Below are positions 34,261 through 45,511 of a stretch of DNA of 64,000 bases, in pieces. Below the pieces are notes generated by a model, which was not told where the DNA came from, searched no databases, and was given only the letters and a program-made list of their open reading frames with translations. The stretch is from Lichina pygmaea (lineage: Eukaryota > Ascomycota > Lichinomycetes > Lichinales > Lichinaceae): positions 62,001 to 126,000 of the forward strand of contig OY730171.1 in assembly GCA_963422465.1 (NCBI GenBank), given 5' to 3'. Numbering within the stretch: the first letter of the stretch is position 1; each line of letters begins with the position of its first letter. The position numbers and the translations under genes are program-made.

Positions 34261-36201
34261 TCATCTTTTTGTTCCGACCACGACAAGATTTCGCGGGCTC
34301 TGCGTGTAGTCGAATATGGCCTCCACCCAGCATCGCTCCACAGCTTCCTGCTCTTTCAAAAACGACCACCGATCGACGACGATGCAGGCCTCGACTAAAC
34401 CGGCGCTGAATGCCATCAAGCTCCACACCACGCTCAGATCCTTCTTTCGTCCCTGGTACCTGCGTTCATAGCCATCGATCTGCTCGTCGGTCAGAGAGCC
34501 CATCATATTCTGGATCTGTGGCCCTCGCTCCGGGTCCCTGGCCAGCTTTGCTACTGCACCTCGGACATAAGACCTGAAGGAGGTATAGCAACCAGCCCGC
34601 AACGAACCGATGATGACGGGGTCTGTCGCCTCTGCCCAGCCCTCCCCCTGCTCGTCACCTGCCACGTGCTCTTCTCGTTCTCGACGGGTCTCCCGTACAA
34701 CGCCGCGGTCGAGGAAGATGCGTTGCAGCAGGGCGCGAAAGAAGTGGCGCGTGAAGAAGGCGCTGCTGTCAGTGGACGTCCAGTTTTGTGGAGCCTGTAC
34801 GGCCATCATTCGCGCCGTGATGTTGAAGCGCACTCCCTGGCCGCGCTTGTGTTTGAGGAGACTCAGCCGCTGCGACATGGGAAATCCCTGAGGGTCGTAC
34901 GCCAGACCTTCTCTCACAACTCTGGCATTGCGCGGCCTCAGCGACGGAAGCTTATACGTGGGTGGGCCCAAACGCTCGGTCATGAGATTGTAGCAGCATC
35001 CAACCATAGCGACGGCCACGACGAAGTCGTTGAGGATCAGAGATTGCAACCCGTGGTGGATCAAGTTTCCACACGAGTGGAGAGATATCACCATGAGCCG
35101 AGGCTTGAGAGACATGGAGAGACTCGGACGCTGGCCGGGCTGCTCTCCATCGCTAGACCGCTGGTCCGTGGAAGTCGGCTTCAGATATTCATTTTCCGTC
35201 TCGCCAGCTCTGGCTGCAACAGATGCTCGGTCCTCTTTCCATGACCTTTCTCGTATCTCATCATCCCCACCCACCTCCGTGCCGTTTGGGTTTCGCGTTG
35301 GCTCTCTGCTCGCCCGTGCAGCAGCACTCCTTAGGAAGCTCAGATCGCCATCCTCAATCCTATGTTGCACGTAGAACAGAGCACCTCGGGTTCGATCCAC
35401 TGACAATATATCGGAGACAGCTTCTTCAGGCCCAGGCTTTCCACGAATAGAATTTGGTTGCTTTAGATCCGATGAGCTGTCCTCCTCTCCCTTGGCAAGA
35501 GGCTCTGATGAAGACTGCTGTGGTTGGCTCGCGTTCCCCGCACCGAAACAATCCACCCTCTTCCGAACTTTTGCCCTATGGTCAATGAGCCGTGCTCCTT
35601 CAATGTTGCTCTGCTTGCCTTCGACAGCGATGACGCGGCGGTTGTAGGGCTCGCTCGCCAATGCTCGTCCGAGATAACTCTGGCCCGACCCAAAATCAAC
35701 CAGATGCGTGATCGCATTTGCAGCAGCCAGCACGTCCACGTAGTTTGAAAAGTTGAACACCTCGTGTCTCTTCTTCTGGTTCATCCCCGTGGCAACATTG
35801 TGGGCAAGTCTTGGTGCCGAGGGAGGCCTTGTAGCACGTTCTGAGCATGACGCAGGAGGACGCCAATCGCGCCGTAGGGAGTGCTTCCGGATGGCCTTGA
35901 TATAGTCCAGAAGATCGGATGGAGGAGGTCCTGGCTGGGAGGAAGCCAGATCCAGGTCTCGCCGCATGAGCAGGTCAAGTGCGTCCTCGATCGAGGACTT
36001 GTGGAACCATTCACGCCAGCTCTCCGGAAGCAGTGCCGCGTAGAGATCTGGCTCACGCGTGAAGAAGTCAAGGATGTGAACACCCCCACAGAGATGCTGG
36101 AAGAGGTCTGATGAGGTCGTGAAACATAGCAAAGACTCCACGTAGTCTTCCGTATTGGCAAACCCTCCATCGAAGGGCAAGGGCTCATGATGCTCCGACA
36201 T
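34261..36201 (-). CDS. METTL25/RRNAD1-like methyltransferase domain protein
   Basis: One exon, 646 residues from the ATG at 36201 (MSEHHEPLPFDGG). The open frame continues upstream but only with non-ATG starts. Residues about 135-210 contain MNQKKRHEVFNFSNYV and ITHLVDFGSGQSYLGRALA. This is the SAM-binding motif I with the conserved KKxHE lead-in of the METTL25 group (methyltransferase domain PF13679). Later ISLHSCGNLIHHGL and MVGCCYNLMTER match the motif region that ends in GCCY-L in this family. A low-complexity Ser/Glu-rich insert of about 140 residues splits the domain, which is common in fungal members. The substrate is unknown. Human METTL25B/RRNAD1 is the nearest family name I can offer. 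Confidence 0.88.
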   Translation of the reverse strand: MSEHHEPLPFDGGFANTEDYVESLLCFTTSSDLFQHLCGGVHILDFFTREPDLYAALLPESWREWFHKSSIEDALDLLMRRDLDLASSQPGPPPSDLLDYIKAIRKHSLRRDWRPPASCSERATRPPSAPRLAHNVATGMNQKKRHEVFNFSNYVDVLAAANAITHLVDFGSGQSYLGRALASEPYNRRVIAVEGKQSNIEGARLIDHRAKVRKRVDCFGAGNASQPQQSSSEPLAKGEEDSSSDLKQPNSIRGKPGPEEAVSDILSVDRTRGALFYVQHRIEDGDLSFLRSAAARASREPTRNPNGTEVGGDDEIRERSWKEDRASVAARAGETENEYLKPTSTDQRSSDGEQPGQRPSLSMSLKPRLMVISLHSCGNLIHHGLQSLILNDFVVAVAMVGCCYNLMTERLGPPTYKLPSLRPRNARVVREGLAYDPQGFPMSQRLSLLKHKRGQGVRFNITARMMAVQAPQNWTSTDSSAFFTRHFFRALLQRIFLDRGVVRETRREREEHVAGDEQGEGWAEATDPVIIGSLRAGCYTSFRSYVRGAVAKLARDPERGPQIQNMMGSLTDEQIDGYERRYQGRKKDLSVVWSLMAFSAGLVEACIVVDRWSFLKEQEAVERCWVEAIFDYTQSPRNLVVVGTKR

Positions 36202-36604
36202 GTTCAAAGCCGCACACGAGTGCAAAGCGCAACTGAAAATTTGCCTACAATAGGAAACCGCCGGACGGGTCTGAGCTACTAAGGACAACAAATTACCAAG
36301 GGGTTTAGGCGATATTTCCTCTCTTCAAGAACAAATGTAGTAAAGGGCCAATCACTGGTACCTGGTACGTGGGTGACTGATTTCATTTAGGACCGATACT
36401 AGAACTTCTTGAGGAAAATATTCAGAACAAGAGGAATCTGAGACTAAGGATATCGAGCTTGCTGAGCACTTGGCCCGAGACTCACTTAAGAGGAGTTATC
36501 CACACTATATAGAGGCGTGGAACATACCAACAGTCATTGTTGTTAGGCTACTCAGCCTTGGTACACTAGATAGCTTCAAGTGCGGTACTAGTCACCTTTG
36601 ATTG
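36202..36604. other. Intergenic region between two minus-strand genes
   Basis: It holds the promoter of the METTL25-like gene and the 3' flank of TLG1. It is AT-richer than the flanking genes, and no further feature is seen. Confidence 0.6.
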
Positions 36605-37499
36605 CTACAGAACTAGGAGTAACACCAGAAAGACGATCAGGATAAATATCAAAACGCCTATGCAGCAGCTTGACATGGTATCTGCGTCACGTTAGCTTCT
36701 GTTGAAAACCTCATTGATTGGGAAACAGTGTCGCTCCTCGAGGCAGCTCTCATCATTGAGTGAACGCCTTGACCAGGCTCACCTTCATTCCTCTTCAGAA
36801 GCGCACCCATTCGCTTCGCGCCCTTCTGAAGCCGATTTTCGACTCGATCGGCCAGCTTATCGACGTCGGTAAGGAGCTCGCCCTGCTCTTCCAGCTCACG
36901 GCCCATGTCATTGGCCTGCTGGCGCAGGTTTCCCACAGTCCGAGAAACCCCGTCGAGCGCCTCATCTTGCTCATTCATCATCTCCAGTTGCCTCTGATGC
37001 TCGAACGCTTCGTAGTCTCCATGGCCAGCAGCATCGGATGCGAAGGCCGAGGGCGGTGGAAGCTGCTCGGGGCGACCCGATGGTCGTCCCGTTGCGGCGC
37101 CACCCAAGCCTTTGGCAAGCTCCTCTCGAATATCTTCAATCTCGCCCTCCAACTCCATTACGACCCTACGCCGGCTGGCCACCTCTTCGATCTCAACGCC
37201 ATAGCGATACGGATCCTGCTCAATGGCCTTCACGCTCTGGAAAAGATCGGCAACGTCGTTGGAGAGGTCGGTCAACGTCGATTCAACCTCGGCGCGCGCC
37301 TGGAGCAGCTCGGGCGACGATGCCGAGGACGCAAGGGAGCGAATCCGGATATAAGATGAGAACAGCGAGCGCGCATGGCTCAAAAGTGTCAATGCGTCGC
37401 TGTCGAATGGCAAACGTCAGCATGAGCAACATCTGGTATGGATCGAGACCCTTACGCCTGGACCTGAAGGAAGGGATCATCGTCGTTCGTGGATGACAT
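36605..37499 (-). CDS. t-SNARE Tlg1 (syntaxin 6/10 group)
   Basis: Three exons. Exon 1 starts at 37499 and encodes MSSTNDDDPFLQVQA; its GTAAGG donor follows the first two bases of that Ala codon. Exon 2 begins at the CAG acceptor near 37400 and runs to a GTGAGC donor near 36784. Exon 3 encodes the tail and stops at 36605. The product has about 246 residues. The N-terminal syntaxin-6 domain has SLFSSYIRIRSLASS and EQDPYRYGVEIEEV. The Qc-SNARE helix (about 145-205) contains NEQDEALDGVSRTVGNLRQQ and EQGELLTDVDKLADR. The C-terminal anchor is DTMSSCCIGVLIFILIV followed by further Leu/Val, with two Cys that may be palmitoylated. It acts in endosome-to-late-Golgi fusion. Confidence 0.94.
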
Positions 37500-37958
37500 C
37501 ATCTTATAAGGTAGAGGGGGTCTCTGCCGTGAGTTTCTGACAAGCTACAGGCATCTTCAACAGAAGGAATGGAAAGCATCAGCCCCACATCCTCTGACCT
37601 ACAAGTGGCATATCCCACAGTGAAGTCGACCGTCATCGCCATCAGCGCGTCGGGTCGGAAGAATGCTTCCCCGACCATATTGCTACTCACAGTACCGTAC
37701 GTCACGTGCACTGATGCCAGCCTTGCTTACGTACAGTTGAACATCTCAGGTCACTCACGTCCTCCGTACCGGTAATGACGTATGTATGTACTGTACGTCC
37801 CTCCGCAGGTTATGCCAGACTATCACGACTACTACTACTGTAGTTGTTGGCACAACGCCCTCGCGGTCAGTGAATGTATTCTTAAAAGACGGACAGATCA
37901 TACACTTATGATGCAGACGATATCCATTCCATCATTGGGAGTCTAGTCAGTGTGGTTC
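37500..37958. promoter_or_regulatory. Divergent upstream region, TLG1 / NAP-family gene
   Basis: 459 bases shared by two divergent genes, with several GTAC-type elements (37695-37705, 37730-37740, 37780-37800) near the middle. No TATA box is clear. Confidence 0.5.
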
Positions 37959-39172
37959 ATGATGAGTGCTCACGAGGGAGCCATCTCAAAGGTGTCGTAC
38001 GAGGATCTAGCAGATCTTGAGAAGGAGTTTGAAGGGGCGGAGCTGGAAATTTGTCAGTTGTGTCCACCCACAGCTTGCGCTGAGAATACAACTTCATGAT
38101 ATATCTGATTCTAACCCTGCGCAGTGCGTAGTGAGATACTCCTAACTGCGCCGCTTTACCGGAAACGGGCAGAGTTGATCTCCCAGATTCCCAACTTCTG
38201 GTCCCTCGTCCTTGAGCAAGCCCCGCGGGACATTGACCAATTTATTCAACCGACGGACTCGCACATACTTCTGTCCTGCCTCAAGACTATCGATGTCGTT
38301 CGGTTTGAAGTACCCCCGTACGCCGCCGAGGGAGCCAGCGACGGCAATCCTCGCAGCATCGCAATCCGGTTTACGTTCAAGCCCAACGAATGGTTCGAAG
38401 ATGAGGTGCTTGAGAAGAAGTTCTGGTACCGGCGCCGGCGAGGCCCCCGTGCCTGGGCCGGTCTTGTGTCGGAGCCGGTCCGCATCCGATGGAAGAGTAA
38501 GGCGCAAGATCCCACCGGAGGATTGACCGATGCGGCGTGGGCTGTCTGGCAGGCCGAGAAAATAGCACAGGCCGAAGCCGCGAAAAGGGGGGGAGGCAGG
38601 GTAGAGGAGAAGACGGGGAAGAGCCAGCGAAAAAAGTCGAAAGACCTTCCCCCGGAATATCGAGAACTGGATAAGAGATTACACGCATCCGGTCAAGGTG
38701 CGATCAGCTTCTTCACTTGGTTCGGGTACCGCGGTCCGAACGTGACAGCCGAGGAGTCGGCCGCAGTCACGCAAGAGGAGCGCGAACAACAGGACAAGGT
38801 GAAAGGAGGTGAAAAACCACCGCCGCCAGAGGACGAGAGCATAGACGATGGCGATGGCGATGACGACGACGACGACGGAGGCCGCGACGAGCTGTTGCGC
38901 GAGATTTATCCTGGCGGCGAGGAGCTCGCAATCTCCATCAGCGAGGATCTGTATTCATCGGCCTTGAAATACTTCAGTAAGTGGCGATCTGAGAGAACCA
39001 TGTTTTCCACACGCAACGATGCTCCCTCTCTCCCAATCCCATCTCGCCACTGCCGTCCGGATGGCAGTCGACTAACCACACCTCGTGCTCCGCACAGTCA
39101 CAGCACAGGAAGAAGACCGGTCCTCGGACGACGACTTTGAAGACAGCGGCGACGAGGACGGCTTGCATGGCA

Positions 39173-39205
<33 letters not shown>

Positions 39206-39414
39206 CCCATAGGGAGGACGAAGTCGAAGGCGCCAAAGCGACCATGCTGGATCTGCGAGATCTCGTCAACAAGCCGCGCTCGAGCACTCCCGACAACAAC
39301 AAGACGAAGAAGAAGTACGAATGGATGAAAGACGGCGACGGCGACGTCGACTTTGACGCCTTCAACTCGGACGGCATCGAGGACGACAGGCCGCGCAAGA
39401 GAAGAGCCAGATGA
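37959..39414 (+). CDS. NAP/SET-family histone chaperone (Vps75/SET-like)
   Basis: Exons 37959-38052, 38125-38976 and 39098-39414 have GT-AG junctions and matching frames, giving 420 residues. The start MMSAHEGAISKVSYEDLADLE leads into the dimerisation helix. APLYRKRAELISQIPNFW and DIDQFIQPTDSHILLSCLK are typical of SET/Vps75 proteins. The earmuff region includes IRFTFKPNEWFEDEVLEKKFWYR, quoted here for its FKPNEWF core, and later GAISFFTWF. Acidic runs at about 255-275 and 335-350 fit a histone-binding tail, and the protein ends in a basic RKRRAR that may be a nuclear signal. Such proteins carry H3-H4 or H2A-H2B and, for Vps75, work with the acetyltransferase Rtt109. SET versus Vps75 cannot be settled by eye. 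Confidence 0.88.
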
Positions 39415-40149
39415 GCGCAGAGCCAAGGCCTCGAACGGTAAAATGGTGGCACTCTGGCAGTCCCGGTAATCATAGTATCTAATATAGTTACTGTTATAGA
39501 AACGGCGTCAGGTACGGAAGTACACTATTACTCGTATCAGTCTCTGAATCCATTGCTCTTGCCACCACCTTCACCTAAACCCATCCCCCCCCCCTCCCCT
39601 TCCTCTCTTCGTCATTTCTCTATCCATATCTCCAACCCTCCATCCTCGGCGCATCACTCCCTTTCAAGCTCAGACATTTGACAGTAAGTAATGTTGAAGA
39701 GTAGTTCTACATTCAATGTTTGTTTATTTAGTCTTTGTGTAGTTGTTCTTTTTTTGGGAGGGGGAGGGGGGGCGGGAAGCGGTGTTGTTTCAACAGAGAA
39801 ATGATGGGTGTTGTGAGAAGAATACTTGATGCAAGATGATGATGACGATGATAATGATGGTCATGTCTTGCGAGGAGATTGTGGTGCAGCCGGAAACGTT
39901 GCCTTTTTGGATGGGCTTGGGGGCGTGGGGAAAAGAGTGGACGATGGGACGATGGGAGAGTGGGAGTTGTTGAAAAGGGGGCATGGTGGACTGGAGGATG
40001 CATGGATGTATGGATGTCAACTTTTCAGAAACTGGATAACGCCTCCTAGCCTGGCCCACCCCATCCCATCCCATGACCATGACCATGCTACGGCTTCCAC
40101 GATCGGAGTCTAGCTCTCGAATCGAGGCAAGCTCGTCTTCACCTCCCGC
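39415..40149. other. Intergenic region between convergent genes
   Basis: 735 bases between the NAP-family gene and nmrA. It contains a C-rich stretch near 39585-39600, a G-rich stretch near 39757-39775 and a GATGAT patch at 39835-39860. No coding sequence is recognised. Confidence 0.6.
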
Positions 40150-41247
40150 TTATAACATCCAGGTCCGGCCGTTCAGACGCTCCTCGTCCGGGAAGACCTC
40201 TCTCGCGTACTCCTCGAGGCTACCGTGGCCCTCCCACAGACCACGTGCCTCGTCCGGCGCATCCAGGTCCGGGCCGAAGTAGGGGGCTTCGCATTGGCCG
40301 AAGAGCACGTTGACGCGCTCGAGCTGTTCGCGGTAGCCCGGCGGGATGGACACCTTGATCTCGATCGGTCCGCGGACGTACGCGACCCTTCGGCCTAGCG
40401 CCCGCGCGAACGTGGCGCACACTTGGTCTGGCGTCAACATCTCAAAGGCGAGAGCGATGCTGTAGCGCCAAAAGACGTCTCCGTCAGCTACTGAGCACAT
40501 CCAAACGAGACAGTCCCCATTCCCCCCCCCTAGCTGGACGGAAGGATGAAGGCGCGCTGGAAAGTTAACTAAAAACAATAGATGGTAGGCCCCGACCCAC
40601 CGATGTCCAGCCCACTTCCGAGGACCGTCCTTCAAGATCTGAAGCACGGCCGGTCCGACGTCGTGCTCGGCGTCTAACCACGGGAGCGGTCGGCCCGGGT
40701 GGAACGGCGCCCTCCACTGGAAGCTGCCGTCGCGTTGCAGCTCCATGCAGAAGAGCGGGTAGGGCAGCGACGTGAAGTTGTTGTTGTATATGCCCGCATA
40801 CACGAACGTGGCCGGGATGCCGATCTGGCGCACGTAGTTCTCGACCGCGAACTTGGACGACCACATGGGCAGGCCGGGCCAGCCCTTGCCGCAGGTGGCG
40901 TGATCGGGCATCGAGCTGTAGACGTAGTGCCTGACGCCGGCGCGCTTGGCGGCGTCGGCCAGCGAACGGCCGACGGCGACCTCATCGCCCCAGTGGGTGG
41001 TGTTGATGAAGGCCAGCTCGGCCCCGACGAAGAGCGCTCGGATCACGGCCGGGTCCTCGAGGGAGCCCTCGATCAACTCGACGTTACGCAGGCCCTCGAG
41101 CTCCTGCGCGACAAGCCCTTGCGCGGCAAGCCCCTCTCGGGCGCGGAGCTGCGCCCGGACCTTGTATCCCACGGCCGATGCGACGCGGATCAGGCTGGCG
41201 GCCTGCCGGCCCGTCGAGTTGACCACGGCGATGGTCTTGGGTGGCAT
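40150..41247 (-). CDS. Nitrogen metabolite repression regulator NmrA
   Basis: Two exons, 41247-40601 and 40459-40150. The intron starts GTGGGT and ends ACAG, and the product has 318 residues. The match to Aspergillus nidulans NmrA is residue by residue in long blocks: TIAVVNSTGRQAASLIRV (Rossmann entry), LAFINTTHWGDE, YVYSSMPDH, YVRQIGIPATFVYAGIYNNN, FTSLPYPLF, PLPWLDAEHDVGPAVLQI, PPGYREQLERV and EEYAREVFP with a final WML. NmrA is an NAD(P)-binding, non-catalytic dehydrogenase-like protein. It binds the C-terminal region of the GATA factor AreA and represses nitrogen-catabolic genes when preferred nitrogen is present. The loop between YFGPD and the last helix is some 35 residues shorter than I recall for A. 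nidulans, which lengthens that loop with a Gly-rich stretch. Confidence 0.96.
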   Translation of the reverse strand: MPPKTIAVVNSTGRQAASLIRVASAVGYKVRAQLRAREGLAAQGLVAQELEGLRNVELIEGSLEDPAVIRALFVGAELAFINTTHWGDEVAVGRSLADAAKRAGVRHYVYSSMPDHATCGKGWPGLPMWSSKFAVENYVRQIGIPATFVYAGIYNNNFTSLPYPLFCMELQRDGSFQWRAPFHPGRPLPWLDAEHDVGPAVLQILKDGPRKWAGHRWVGAYHLLFLVNFPARLHPSVQLGGGNGDCLVWMCSVADGDVFWRYSIALAFEMLTPDQVCATFARALGRRVAYVRGPIEIKVSIPPGYREQLERVNVLFGQCEAPYFGPDLDAPDEARGLWEGHGSLEEYAREVFPDEERLNGRTWML

Positions 41248-41294
41248 TGGGTCCGCTTCAACTTTGGTGGCGCATGCACGCCCTCTCCCTCACC

Positions 41295-41325
<31 letters not shown>

Positions 41326-43746
41326 CTCCTAGAGAGAGAGGCGACGACAACGACACGACCCGGCTGTCTATACCGCAACGTTCCTGCAAAGGCTGGCTCC
41401 ACCAGCTGATCCGGCAGCGACGAGGAAAACTGGCATTGAAGGTGACCAGGCAGACCGCAGTGACGCAATGAAGTGGGAGATGAAGACGAAGCCGTTCTTG
41501 GAGAGACTCGCGTCGACGGAGCGAGCGACGCCGGCAAGGTTCTTTCAGACGACACCAAACTCGGTGCCGATATGGATACAGGCTGCGACACCCATACAGA
41601 GAAGCCGGCACCGTCGCGGACGGTGAACGAGGGCAACGGTCGTGGTAGCTCCTCCTGGAGCGTAGCTCCAATCTCGGGGCACACGATCGGGCCGGGGGGG
41701 AGCGGGGAGTTTGGCGCGCGCAGCTGACAAGAACCAGCAAGCGGCGCCGAAGACTTTTGGAGAGATTCGGACCGTCGCTGGATGGGCGGTCGAGAAGCAC
41801 GAAAGGAACGAAGTCAGGTTGGAGAGAGAGGACGAGCCATATATAAGAAGTATCAGGTCATCAGTACGAACGTAACGTACTACCGGTACCGGTATCATAT
41901 AGAAGGAGATGGAAGGAGTGGAAATGACGAGCAGAGACGATATCGGGAGAGGCCAATGGCGGCGCCGCGCTGGTCCCACGACGATGCGCCCGCCTTGGCT
42001 GGCGACAGGCCTTCCTTCCCCGGCCTTTCCTTTTGCCGACCGTCGCAAGCGACACACGATGGCGTGGGCGCGAGGCCGACGATAGGTAAAACGGCAAAAA
42101 GAAACGAAAAGGAAAAGGTCGCAGATCGAGCCTTACGTTAGCAGGCTCGTGCTCCATGACGTGCCAGCCACCCAGCCAGACCGACACTCATGCCGGGCAA
42201 CACATGTAGTCGGACGCCAAGCCACGACAATTAGTCGTAGCGACTCGAACCAGACGCTGCGATCCAGATGTCTCTCGACCCCGAGCGCCGCGCACGGTAC
42301 GGAAGTGCAGCCAGAGCAGGCATGCACTCCAGCTTCAGACCCCCGTCCGGACGCGGGGATGCCCAAAGTGCATAGTAGCGAGCAGAGCAGAACTGAGCGT
42401 CGACGTGCCGTCGCAAACATCGTCGCACAAGGATCGTCGAGCCGTGTCAGCCTCCCAGTCCGAGCGGCCAGAGTGGATCGTGCAGTGCGGAATACGGACG
42501 TACGTAATAACGTCAGACCGTCGAGCAGGTACGGTACTGATACCGCCGTGCTGTACCCCTACGGCCCCGGCCAAGATAAGTGTCCGGAGTTGCCTTTGCT
42601 TCGCTCCGCAGCCCGGACAAAAGCAGGCCAGAGGGAGGGCGAGGACGTAAGGCGCGATACATCCGCATCGTATATATGCCTGACAACCAAAAAAAAACTC
42701 ACGATGTACGGTAATGTGGGTTCGACCCAGCAGTCTGGATGCCGGACGTGGGGTGTCCAAGTCCTGTATTCTGCGTATGAGTCGGCCAGCGATGGGCGAG
42801 TTACGGTACGGAGACTATGATCGTCGTCTTTGTCGTCACCGTTGACCCAAAGAAAGTGTCGCTCCGGTGGCGCGTGTACGTTGCAATCAAACCACCAAGG
42901 CCAAACGAGGCACAAGCCGTTGCGGACGAACGACAGAACCAACGCCGCGAGATGTTGACCCACGATGCTGATTGTCGAGAGTCTGTCGGAGTGCCGACGC
43001 ATCCGCGCGGGACGCCCGCTCCGGTTGCAGATCAGCTGCTTCGGGCAAGGATGCCTCGAAAGCAGAAAAACGGAGACGAGCGCACATGGGAGCGGTGGCG
43101 AACCAGCTGCTCCGCTCAAGCTCGTCTCGTGACATGCCCAGCGTCACCTCGTCGGGGATTCGTCGTGCTGCGGCGGAGATCACGTGTACGCACCCCGACG
43201 GCGGCCCTGACCGCTGAGACAAGCCTAGCATGACGTCGATTAGCTCTACCGAGACATCCTAGTCGTTTCTGAGTGGTCGACCTCGTGGCCCGGAGCCGCG
43301 AGGTGACCCAGCTCATCTTGCGATACGAAACAAATCGAATGGAACCAAGGATGGGCGTGAAGGGGGCGAAAAGCCCCCTTCGCGGGGGTATCCCACCCTC
43401 CGCGCCGAGAGACATCAACATCGCCGTATCCAGGTCGCTTCTGCGAGGTCCTTGGTCCCTCGATAGCAGCGATCCCAAGTCTCAACCCAAGCATCGAAGG
43501 GAGATCCGGTTCCACAACGAGATTGGGCCGTATATGCCGTTTCATCTGAATCAGGCGTCTTCTTAGCATCACGCAGTTAGCTCTTAGCCTAATCAAAAAG
43601 GCTCGAGTGGACAAGTCGCTTTCGGCCTTGCCATCTTTCGAGAAACCGGCTTCTTTCTCCCCCGAGCCCTGCCCGGGTCTCGCTGCGCTCGACGCTCCAC
43701 ACGCAGCTTAAGCTCGCCTTCGGAACCAAAGGCCTTGATGGTGGTC
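41248..43746. other. Intergenic region between nmrA and the transposon nest
   Basis: 2.5 kb with no recognised gene. A CA microsatellite (41294-41319) lies 47 bases upstream of the nmrA start. TATATAAG is at 41840-41847. GTAC-type clusters occur at 41865-41895 and 42490-42560. A short inverted repeat (CCCCC-TTCGC-GGGGG) sits near 43370. Composition stays GC-rich up to the Copia-like fossil. Confidence 0.6.
41294..41319 (+). repeat. CA dinucleotide microsatellite
   Basis: About 13 CA units directly upstream of nmrA, probably within its promoter or 5' UTR. Confidence 0.85.
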
Positions 43747-44172
43747 TGTGCTATCGCGGGGAATAAGTGCTGACGCGCTTCTTATCTTCTCGAGTCTGAG
43801 TTCCCATCCATATCGCTTAGCACTCTCGCGTGCCCCGTACTGTACGAGCTCCTCAAGCTCGGGCTCGTTGCGGATCGTTGAGATCTGTCAGCCGGAGGAG
43901 TGAGAAGACCAGTCCTCGCTCGCTGCTAGAGCCAAGTTCACGTGAGAGAAGAGAATTCTCACTGTATATTGGTGTCAACCAGGGACTCGACAGGGAGTCG
44001 ATAGCCCGAGGATTTGCAGGGGTTCAGAGATCAGCCTCCCACTGAGTGACGGCTAAATTGTTTGTCTGCACGTGACGGTGTGCAGAGTTTTCTCCTTGGT
44101 CGTCGCTCCTAGATTCTTAGTTAGAGAGAGATCAATGAAGACACTCATTCCCCGGCCGGCCGCCGGTTCACA
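43747..44172 (+). mobile_element. Candidate 5' LTR of the Copia-like fossil
   Basis: The right end is fixed by TTCACA immediately before a tRNA-like primer site. The left end at TGTG (43747) is a guess from the TGTG...CACA inverted ends. The other LTR is not in the window, so it cannot be confirmed here. Confidence 0.4.
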
Positions 44173-45511
44173 GTTATGAGCCCGGAGCTGTTTCCTACCT
44201 GCTGCTAAGACGCCTGTAACCAGCTTTAAGTTACATTTTCGTACGGCATAGGATCTCCAACTGATCAGAGAGATGTCTCAAAGCTTTTCGACCACAACGA
44301 CGACCAAAGTCACCACTGTTCTGACAGGCACTGCAGACTGGGACTCTTGGTACACCGTCATCAAAGGAGTTGCTGAGGGGAAGTTGATCTGGGAGTACAT
44401 TGACCCAGAGACGCCTCAGGAACTCCGTCCGACACTTATCCAGCCTGTAAAGCCGGTGCTCGCAGATATCAATGCTGATGCACAGGCTTATACTGATCTG
44501 AATATAACAGAGCGCGATGCGTACAAGTTTCTGACACAGGAGTACAAGTCAGAGAACGATGAGTACAAAATTCTGAACACAGCCATCGCTGGATACAAGG
44601 CGGACATCCTTAGGTCGCTGTCACCATCAATTCTGTCGTACATTCAAAACTGCAAGGGTACGTACGACACGCTTGTCAAACTACGTACACAGTTTGCACC
44701 TACGGACAAGACACGGGAGCAGATGGTGCTTTGCGCAGTATCAGAAAATCAAGAAGGCGCCAAGGATGAAGAATCTTGAGTCGTGGCTGCACAGCTGGGA
44801 GAAGACGTACCAGGATGACTGGTCGGTTGCCCTGAACATCAGGCAAACCAATATCCAGCGCACAGATCCCGGCTTCCACACATACTGGACACACTATCTT
44901 TGTTGTGTCGAGGAGTACCCCTCGCTGAAAGAGGTGATCTACAAGTTTTGTACACATCTGCAAGAAGACCCTACATCGCAGACTGCGGAGCATGGAGCCT
45001 TTTCAGCATCATTTCAGGATCAGGCAGCCAGCCCACCTGGCGCGCTGTCTGAAAAACAATCTGAGAAGCTGGACATCCCACCGACTGATCATACGAACAG
45101 CTCCACAAAGCGTGGGAACCAGGACCACAGGACAGAGTGCTTGTGTGGCAAGATGCACTGTTTTGCAGGTTGCCCTTACCTTGTGGAGTTGAAAAGGGGT
45201 TGCAACTGGATTGCAGATGAGGAAATCAGTCGTACGATCTGTGAGAAGATGGAACAGAGCAAGGGGCTGACACAGGCTGTTGAGAGAGCCCGTAACAGAC
45301 GGTGGAGTGCGCAATCTTCTCGAGAGCCAAGCAGAGAGTGCACTGATCAAGCAGAAGAGCCAGCAGACATTCCTGCATTGTTCACGGCGGACATTGTTGG
45401 TGGGGCAGTGTACTCCTCAGATTTGACAGGCCGTACAGATTACGCACTTCGTGATAGCTTCATTTTGGATTGTGGAGCAACTATGCATGTCTGCAACAAT
45501 TGCCAATGTTT
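44173..45511 (+). mobile_element. Copia-like (Ty1/Copia) retroelement fossil, 5' part
   Basis: A primer-binding site resembling the complement of the initiator-Met tRNA anticodon arm (GTTATGAGCCCGG, 44173-44185) is followed by a gag-like region from 44273 and the start of an aspartic protease region near 45455. The element is broken (about one or two breaks in the part present). It is then cut off by insertion of a Ty3-like element at 45512; its remainder is not in this window. It is the oldest layer of the nest. Confidence 0.75.

Noticed and set aside
26974-41247. A nitrogen-use gene cluster (asparaginase plus nmrA)
   Set aside because: Five housekeeping genes with unrelated roles lie between them and orientations are mixed, so proximity is not evidence of a cluster.
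43365-43390. C5/G5 inverted repeat with a TTCGC loop, resembling a bacterial terminator
   Set aside because: It is an isolated short hairpin in fungal intergenic DNA without a T run or nearby gene end, so it is likely chance in GC-rich sequence.
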